Origin: Pantoea sp. GD03673
GTDB lineage: Bacteria > Pseudomonadota > Gammaproteobacteria > Enterobacterales > Enterobacteriaceae
Direction: 5' to 3'
NCBI RefSeq assembly: GCF_029844725.1
Contig: NZ_JAOCKJ010000002.1
Span: 186,001-250,000 of the forward strand
Length of the DNA: 64,000 nucleotides
The translations under genes were made by a program, and so were the position numbers. This document shows, piece after piece, positions 19,201 to 28,200 of this stretch; the first letter of the stretch is position 1, and each line of letters starts with the position of its first letter. Under the pieces are notes generated by a model. The model searched no databases. It was given only the letters and a program-made list of their open reading frames with translations, and had not been told where the DNA came from.

Positions 19201-22200
19201 CATCGCCAGGCCAGAAGCGTTGCTGTTAATGTCAAAGGTGAGGTTCGCGGTGGTGGTGTTGCCCGCCACGTCGCTGACTGCCACGGTAAAACTGGCGCTG
19301 CCATCCGCAATCGCGGCCAGAGCACCGGCTGGCACGACCAGACTCCATGCACCGCTCGCCTGCACGGCGGCGCTGTAGACGGTGCCGTCAATGGTCACGG
19401 TGACCAGCTGGCCCGCTTCGACATTGGTGGTGGTGCCGGTCAGACGCTGGTCGGTAAGGCGTTCCGCGCCATCGACCACATTGTTACCGGCAAAGTCCTC
19501 CAGCGTCAGGGTCGGCAGCGTGCCCGCCTCCACTTTCAGCGTCAGATCGCGGCTGGTGGTGGTGGCATTGCCTGCCGCGTCACTGGCGGTCACGGTCAGT
19601 GGATAGCTGCCGTTGCCCAGCCCGGTATAAACCGTGGCGGGCAGATCCAGTGACCAGTTGCCGTTAACGTCTGCGGTCGTGCTCAGGCTGGTGCCGTTGA
19701 AGCTGGCAACAATCAGCGCATTGGCTTCACTGCTGCCGGTCAGCGTCAGCGGCTGCTGACTTTCCGCCGCGTTGATAATGCCATCGGATGGCGTAATGAC
19801 GTTCAGCACTGGTGGCAGGGTATCCACTACCAGATTGCCGTCAGCCTGGCTGCTGTTGCCCGCCACATCACTGACCACCACGGTGTAAGGTGTGTTGCCC
19901 TGTGGCAGCGCAGAAAGTGCCGCTGGCGGCAGCGCGACCTGCCAGTTACCCGCGGCATCGACCGTGCCGCTGTAGGCGGTGCCGCCCAGCGTGACGCTGA
20001 CGGTCTGGCCATCACCCGTAACACCGGTGTTACCGGCGATCACGCCACCGCTGACCGCCTCCTCGCCGTTGAGAATGCCATCATCAAAGGCCACGCCAGG
20101 GGTGGCCACCGGCAGTGCGCTGGCCACCACCGTCAGAGTAGCGTTGCCCGTGGCAAGCGCTTGTCCGGCCGCGTCGCTGGCAGTGGCGGTAACCGTCTGC
20201 GGGCCATCGGCAGCGCCGTTAAAGGTGCCCACCGGCAGGATCAGGCTCCAGCTTCCATCCGCAGCCACACTGGTGCTGACTGAGGTGCCGTTGGCAAGCA
20301 CGGTAATAATGCTGCCGTCAGGCAGGCCGCTGGTGCTGCCACTGACCACCACGGCCCCGCCCAGTTCCTGGGCATTAAGGATGTTGTCGTTGCTGATCGG
20401 TGCCAGCGCCACTGAAGGCAGCGTGTTGTCCACGCTGAAGTTAAGCGGACTGCTGGCCGTATTGCCGACGGCGTTGATCACGCTGACGTTCAGCGTCTGA
20501 TTGCCCTCACCCAGCGCCGCCAGTGCGCCCGCAGGCAGAATAATGCTCCAGTTGCCGCTGGCCTGAACCACGCCACTGTACTCGGTGCCGTTCAGGGAGA
20601 GGATCACCTGCTGACCCGCTTCGACGTTACTGCTGCTGCCGCGCAGGGTAATCGGCTGCAGCTGCTCGGCGGCCGTGACGATGCCGTCACCGGCAAAGGT
20701 GCTGCTCTCAACCGTCAGCACAGGCTGCACGTCCGGCGAGGTTGCCACATTCAGATCCACCACCTGGCTGCTCTGATTCCCGTCAGGACTGGTTTCAGTG
20801 ACGGTCAGCAGGTTCGTGCCCGGAGGCAGTGCCGCCAGATCATCCGGGGCGATTTGCAGCGTCCACTGCCCATTCACGCCGACGGTGGTGCTGTAGGTCT
20901 GGTCATTGAGCTGGACCGTAACAGTGTCGCCGTTCTGACCGCTGCCGCTGACCACCAGCGGTTCCAGCAGTTCATTTGTGTTTAGCGCGTTGTCACCGCT
21001 GACCGGCGCAACCACCAATGGAGGCGGCGTGGTGGCAACCGTCAGCGCACTGTTCTGGCTGCTGCTGTTGCCAGCTGCGTCGGTGACGGTAACCTCCACC
21101 GGATAGCTGGTGCCATTGGTCAGACCGGCAAGCGCGGCAGGCGGTACGGCCAGCGCCCAGTTTCCGTCCGCATCAACCGTTCCAGTGTAGGTGACGCCAT
21201 TCAGCGTCACACTGACGCTATCACCTTCACTGCCTGTCCCGCTGACACTGAAGCCAGCAGCCTGTTCAGCGATGTTGAGCACGCCGTCACCCGCGGGCGC
21301 ATTTATGCTGAAATCGGGTGCAGTGGTATCCACAGTGACCGGCAATGGCGTGGTGGCAACGTTGCCACTGACGCTGGTAACGGTCACGCTGAGATCGTAA
21401 CGGCCATCCGTCAGCAGTTGCAGATCGGCAGGGGGTACGGTAGCGCTCCAGCTGCCATCTGCGGCAACCAGCGCCTCATAGGTTTCACCATTCAGCGTAA
21501 GGCTGACGAGGCTGCCTGGGGCAACCGTGCCGCTGACGGTCAGATCGGTCTCTGTTTCAGCCGCATTGATAATGCCATCGGTGGCGATCGGATTAACGGT
21601 CAGCACCGGTATCCCGGTATCAACCGTCAGCGGTTCGCTGATGCTGGTGCTGTTACCCGCCACATCACTCACGGTCACGGTAATGGAATTACTGCCCTGC
21701 GCCAGGGCCTGCAGCGCCTCTGGCGGCAGCGTGACGCTCCATTGCCCATTCGCGTCGACAGCCGCCGGATAGCTGATGCCGCCCAGGGTTACGCTGACAG
21801 CCTGACCTGGCAGGACTGAGCCGGTCAGCGTCTGTGCCGCGCTGGCTTCTTCAGTGTTGAGGATGCCGTCGGTGAAAGGCGTGTTGATCTGGGGTTCCGG
21901 CAGCGGTGACGTTGCCACCAGCAGCGTCTGGCTGGTCTGCACCTCACCCGAGGTGACGGTAACGGTGGTGTTGCCCTGCGCCAGATTCGCGAGGTCAGCG
22001 GCGGGCACGGTCAGGGTCCAGCTGCCGTTTATATCGGTTGTGGTGCTGTAAAGCGTGCCGCCGGGCACCAGCGTCACGGTGATCGGACTGCCAGCCGGGA
22101 GGTTTGCGGAACCGCCGCTAAGGATCAGATCGCTCTGCGCCTCCAGCACGTTCAGCGCATTGTCGTCACTGATCGGCGCAATCGACAGCAACGGCACGTT

Positions 22201-25200
22201 GGTCGTGATGACGGTGAACTGCCCCTCCGCAGGCAGCGCCGGGTTACCGGCCACGTCGGTAATCGCCACGGTAAACGTTTTAACGCCTGCGCCGTTCAGT
22301 GATTCAGCGGGCAGCGTTACGCTCCAGCTTCCGTCTGCCAGCACACGACCATCGTAAGACTGGCCGTTAAGGGTCAGCACGACCGGCTGACCGGCCGGTA
22401 CGCCCGTCACGCTACCGGTAATCAGAATGTCATTGCGCTGTTCCGCATCGTCCACCTGGTTGTCGCCGGTCACGGGATCAATGGTCAGCACCGGTGAGGT
22501 TGCCGCCAGCACGGTGACGCTGGATGCAACGGTACTGCTGTTGCCATAGGCGTCGCTGATGACCACGTTAACCGGATAAAGTGCGTCACCCAGCTGGCTG
22601 ATGATGGCGGCAGGTATTGTCACGCTCCACGCGCCATCGGTTTCAACCGTGACCGTGTAAGTTTCGCCATTGAAACTCACTTCAACCGTATCGCCCTGCG
22701 TCCCCCCGCGTCCGTCGATGGTGAGATCCTGCGTGTGTTCAGCGATATTGATATAACCATCACTGCCCGGCGTGAAGACCTCCAGCAGCGGCGGCGTGGT
22801 CGCGAAAATCAGTGAACTGCTGGCTGATGTGGTATTGCCATCTGCGTCCGTTGCCACGACTGAAATCGGTTGGGTCCCGCTGGGGACACCCGCGACATCG
22901 GCGGCCGGGACAGCCACACTCCAGCTGCCATCCTGCGCCACCACGGCGCTGTAGGTCAGGTTATTCAGCGTGACGCGAATGATGTCGCCTTCGTCGCCGG
23001 TTCCGCTAACGAGCAGCGGCTGCTGCGCGTCGCTGACGTTGATTACGCCGTCAGCATCCAGTGGATTCAGGGTCAGCGCAGGCAGCTCGGTAGCCACCCG
23101 CAGATCGGTGTTCTGCGTGCTGCTGTTACCGGCCGGATCGGTCACGGTAACCGAGACCGGATAGGTCTGGCTGGTCAGCGTGGCAAGATCGGCAACCGGA
23201 ACAGATGCGCTCCAGTTGCCGTTTTCGTCGACGATGGCGGTATACGTTTTACCGTTCAGCCCGACCGCCACGCTGTCGCCCGCCGTACCGGTTCCGCTCA
23301 CCAGCAGCGGGACCGTGAGTTCATTGCTGGTCAGGACACCATCACCGCCCGGTGCGGTGACAGTGACCGCCGGAGGCTGGGTGCTGACTGCCAGCGTCTG
23401 CGTCTGGGTGGCGGTATTGCCGCTGGCGTCGGTCAGGGTAACGACCAGCGCATAGCTGCTGCCATCTGACAGTGCCTGCAGCGCCGCAGATGGCAGATCC
23501 ACCGTCCAGTTGCCCTGCCCGTCTACTGTCGCGCTGTAAATGACGTTGTTTAGCGAGACCGTAACGAGCTCGCCCGGCAGCGCACCAGAACCGCTGACCG
23601 GCACGCCTGCCGCCACTTCCGTGCTGTTGAGAATGCCATCACCGCCTGCCACTTCCGCCACAATCAGGTCAGGAGGCAGCGTGTCGACGCTGACGCTGAG
23701 CGTCTCGTCCACGCGGTTGCCCGCCTCATCAATCGCGGTAATGGTCAGGCTGTTCGTGCCCTGCGGCAGTAAAGCAAGATCGGCAGCAGGCAGCGTCAGG
23801 CTCCAGCTACCGTCATCATTGACCGTGGTGCTGTAGGTTTTGCCGTTGAGTTGCACGTTGACCTGCTGGCCGGCCACCGCTTTACCGGTGCTGCCGCCGA
23901 TCAGCAGATCGCTGCCCGCGTCTGTCTGATTGAGAATGCCGTCGGTGATCGCACTCTCGTTCAGCGTGATTTGCGGCAGCGTGGTTGCAACCACATTCAG
24001 CTGAGCAGAGTCGGTCAGCAGCGCACCACTGGCGTCACTGGCCGTCACTGAAATCAGTTTCACCCCGTCACTGATCCCGGCGAGATCGCCTGCCGGAACG
24101 GTCACGCTCCAGAAGCCATTGCTGCCGACCACCCCGCTGTAATTGCTGCCGTTAAAGTTAAGCTGCACTGTCTGGCCGGGGTTTACGCCCACTGCAGAGC
24201 CGCTGATGACCAGATCGCTGCTCAGCTCCTGCAGGTTGAGGAAACCATCCAGGCTGACAGGTTCACTGATGGTGATGACGCCCGGTTCACCTGCTGCCGG
24301 TGCGATGTTGATGTCGCGGCTGTCGGTGGCTAAGTCACCTGCTGCGGAGGTGACGCTGGCTGTGATGGTGGTGCTGCCTGCCGCCAGTGCAGTGAGCGCC
24401 GCAGAGGGGACCTGCGTGCTCCAGCTGCCGTCCTCGCTGACCAGCGCAGTGTAATTCTGACCGCCCAGGGTAATGCTGACGGTCTGGCCCGCCGCGACGT
24501 TGCTGGTCGTGCCGGACAGCGTCTGACCGACGGCCTTCTCGCTGTTATCAACCAGATCGTCACCGGCAAACAGCGCAATCGTAATTGTCGGCGTGCCCGG
24601 TTCCGCTGGCGCTTCCACCGCAATCGTCCGATCTTCGCTGACGGTTACGCCCGCCTGACTGGTGACCGTCGCCACGATGGTGGCACTGCCCGCGTTCAGC
24701 GCGGCCAGCGCGCTGGCTGGGACGCTCAGGCTCCAGCTGCCATCCGCGCCAACCGTGGCGCTGTAGGTCTGGTCGCCCAGCGTGACCGTCACAACCTGAC
24801 CGGCCTCAACATTGGTGGTGGTGCCGCTCAGCAGCTGATCGCTGGTTTTCTCATCGTTACTCAGGACGTCATCACCGGCGAACTGATCGAGCGTGATCGC
24901 AGGCTGGCCCGGCTCCGTCACCGGTGACTCCACGGTGATGGGCAGCGTGGCGCTGACAGGGGTGCCTGCCGCATTGCTGACCGTCACAACCAGCGAGGCA
25001 GGCCCCGCCGCCAGGGCATCGAGGGCGTCGGCAGGGATCGCAATATTCCAGCTTCCATCGGGGCCGACCGTGCCGCTGTAGTTCTGGCCGCCCAGCGTCA
25101 CCGTGACAATCTGGCCTGCTTCGACATTCGTGGTGCTGCCGGAGACCGCCTGTGCTTCCAGCTTCTCATCGTTGTTCAGTACGTTGTCGTCAGCAAAGAC

Positions 25201-28200
25201 ATTGAGGGTTAACGTCGGGGCTTCTGGCGCGGTGCCCGCTGACTCCACCAGGAAGTCACGCGTTTCGCTGACTGGCGTGCCAGGGAAAACCGTGACCGTG
25301 GCGTTGAGGGTCGCACTTCCGGCTGTCAGCGCGGCCAGCGAGCTGGCCGGAATCGTGACGCTCCAGCGGCCATCCGCACCCACCGTGGCGGTAAAGGTCT
25401 CTCCGTTCAGCGTGACGGTAACCTGCTGCCCTTCAGCGACATTGGTGGTCGTGCCGCTCAGCAACTGGTCGCTGGCTTTCTCGCTGTTGCTGAGGATGTC
25501 ATCCCCGGCAAAGACGTCGATAGTGACGGTGGCCTGACCCGGCTGCGTCGCCGGGGCTTCCACGGTGATCTGTTGCGCGGCCGTTGCGGCATCGCCCGCC
25601 GCATTGCTGACCGAAACCGTCAGGGTGGTGGTGCCTGCTGCCAGCGCGTTCAGCGCCGCAGGTGGAACGGTGACGCTCCAGCTGCCGTCACTCTGCACGC
25701 TGGCGCTGTAGGTCTGGCCGCCCAGCGTGACCGTCACGATCTGCCCGGCTTCAACATTCGTGGTGGTACCGCTGACAAGCTGACCGACCGCTTTTTCATC
25801 GTTACTGAGATCGTTATCGCCCGCGAAATCATTCAGGGTCAGGCCCGGCACGCCGGGTTGCGTCACCGGCGCGTCCACCGAGACAGTGCGGATTTCACTG
25901 ATGTTTTCACCCGCAACGTTGCTGACGGTGACGCTGATGGCATTGGATCCCGCGGGCAGATTGCCCAGCGCGGCTGCCGGAATAATCACACTCCAGTTTC
26001 CACTGCCATCCACGGTGCCGAGGTAAGTCTGCCCTCCCAGGGTAACAGTGACCGTCTGGCCCGCTTCGATATTGGTGGTCGTGCCGGAGAGCGTCTGCGC
26101 CGTGCCTTTTTCGTCATTGCTGAGGATGTCATCCCCGGCAAACTGACCAATGGTCAGTGTCGGTTCGCCCGGCTGCGTTACCGGCGCGTCCACGCTGATG
26201 GGCAGGCTGGCGGTCACGGTATTACCAGCGGCATTGCTGACTGAAACCGTCAGCGTCGTTTCACCTGTCGCCAGGGCGCTCAGGGCCGCTGATGGCAGCG
26301 TGACGCTCCAGTTGCCCTGTGCATCCACACTGCCGCTGTAGGTCTGACCACCCAGCGTCACCGTCACCAGCTGGCCGGGTTCAATGTTACTGGTGCTGCC
26401 GGTCACCGTCTGGTCGGTGGTTTTCTCTGCGTTGCTCAGCTGGTTATCACCGGTGAAGTCATTCACTGTCACGGCAGGCGGGCCTGCCACCACCGGCGTA
26501 TCAACGCTGATGGCGCGGTTTTCGCTGGCCTCAACGCCCGCCTGATTGGTGACCACCGCAGAGATGGCAACCGTCCCGGCGTTCAGCGCATTCAGCTGTG
26601 CAGGCGACAGCGTTATCTGCCAGTTGCCCTGCGCGTCCACCACTGCGCTGTAGGTCTGATCACCGAGCGTGATAGTGACAATCTGCCCCGCTTCAACGTT
26701 GGTGGCAGAGCCGCTCAGCAGCTGCTCACTGTTTTTCTCGGCATTGCTGAGGATGTCATCACCGGCAAACTGATCGATGGTGATAACCGGCGTACCCGGC
26801 TGAGCCTGTGGCGGCTCGACGGTAAGGGTCAGGCTGCCGCTGGCGGCGGTGCCTGCCTGGTTAGAGACGGTTGCCGTCACGGTGGTGGTGCCGGAGGCCA
26901 GGGCCGTTAGCGCATCGGCAGGCACGGTGATGCTCCAGCTTCCGTCGCCCGCAACGCTGCCGCTGTAGCTCTGGCCGCCCAGTGTTACGGTGACGATCTG
27001 CCCGGCTTCAACATTGCTGGTGCTGCCGGAGAGCGTTTGTGGCGTGGTTTTTTCGCCGTTATCCAGCAGGTTATCGCCCGCAAATGGATTCAGACTGATT
27101 GCAGGCGTCGCGGGCGTACCCGGATCGCCCGCAGCGACGGTAATCGGCAGGCTGCCGGTGGCCGCTGTGCCTGCGGCGTTAGTCACGCTGACGCCGATGG
27201 TGGTGGTGCCTGCGGCGAGTGCTGCCAGCGCGGCCGCAGGGATCGCAACGCTCCAGCTGCCGTCCGCACCTACGGTGGCATTGTAGGTCTGGCCGCCCAG
27301 CGTAACCGTCACAGTCTGACCGGCTTCCACATTGCTGGTGGTGCCGCTCAGAACCTGATCGGTGGTTTTTTCCGCGTTATCCAGCAGGTTATCGCCCGCA
27401 AACGGATTCAGACTGATCGCAGGCGTCGCGGGCGTACCCGGATCGCCCGCAGCGACGGTAATCGGCAGGCTGCCGGTGGCCGCTGTGCCTGCAGCGTTGG
27501 TCACGCTGACGCCAATAGTGGTGGTGCCTGCGGCAAGTGCTGCCAGCGCGGCCGCAGGGATCGCAACGCTCCAGCTGCCGTCCGCACCTACGGTGGCATT
27601 GTAGGTCTGGCCGCCCAGCGTAACCGTTACAGTCTGACCGGCTTCAACATTGCTGGTGGTGCCGCTCAGCACCTGATCGGTGGTTTTTTCCGCGTTATCC
27701 AGCAGGTTATCGCCCGCAAACGCATTGAGGGTAATGGCAGGTGTCCCTGGCGTAACCGGTGTTCCGGGATCGGTGCCGCCATCGTTACCGCCGCCGTTAC
27801 CGCCGCCGTTACCTCCACCTCCACCGCCGCCACCGCCGATGCCAACCGCCAGCCCGGCTAAGCCGAGCACACCCAGACCGCCCGCCGTAATCACGCCCAT
27901 TGAGGTGTTGGTGTTATCTGCCAGCAGCAGTGGCTCTACGCTGTCGAGTGATTCATAGGTGGGCGTCACCGAACTGGAGGCGAGTTCAGCGCCCTCTGCG
28001 GTTTGCGGGAAAAGCGCATGTTCCGGTGGATTGACGCCATCATCGAACACCAGCTCGCTGTGCTGGCCATCGGCGTCGTCGAGGAAGAATTTCTGATAGC
28101 GTACCGTGCTGCCGTCTCGCATTTTCAGCACCAGATCGTTACCCTGGCGCTCGAACTGTGTCACCACATCGCGCGTGCCGCTGATGCGCACCACGCTGGG

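Noticed and set aside
27037..27861. 274-residue and many other long plus-strand frames opposite the giant adhesin
   Set aside because: They repeat in step with the Ig modules and are antisense shadows of a repetitive GC-rich gene.
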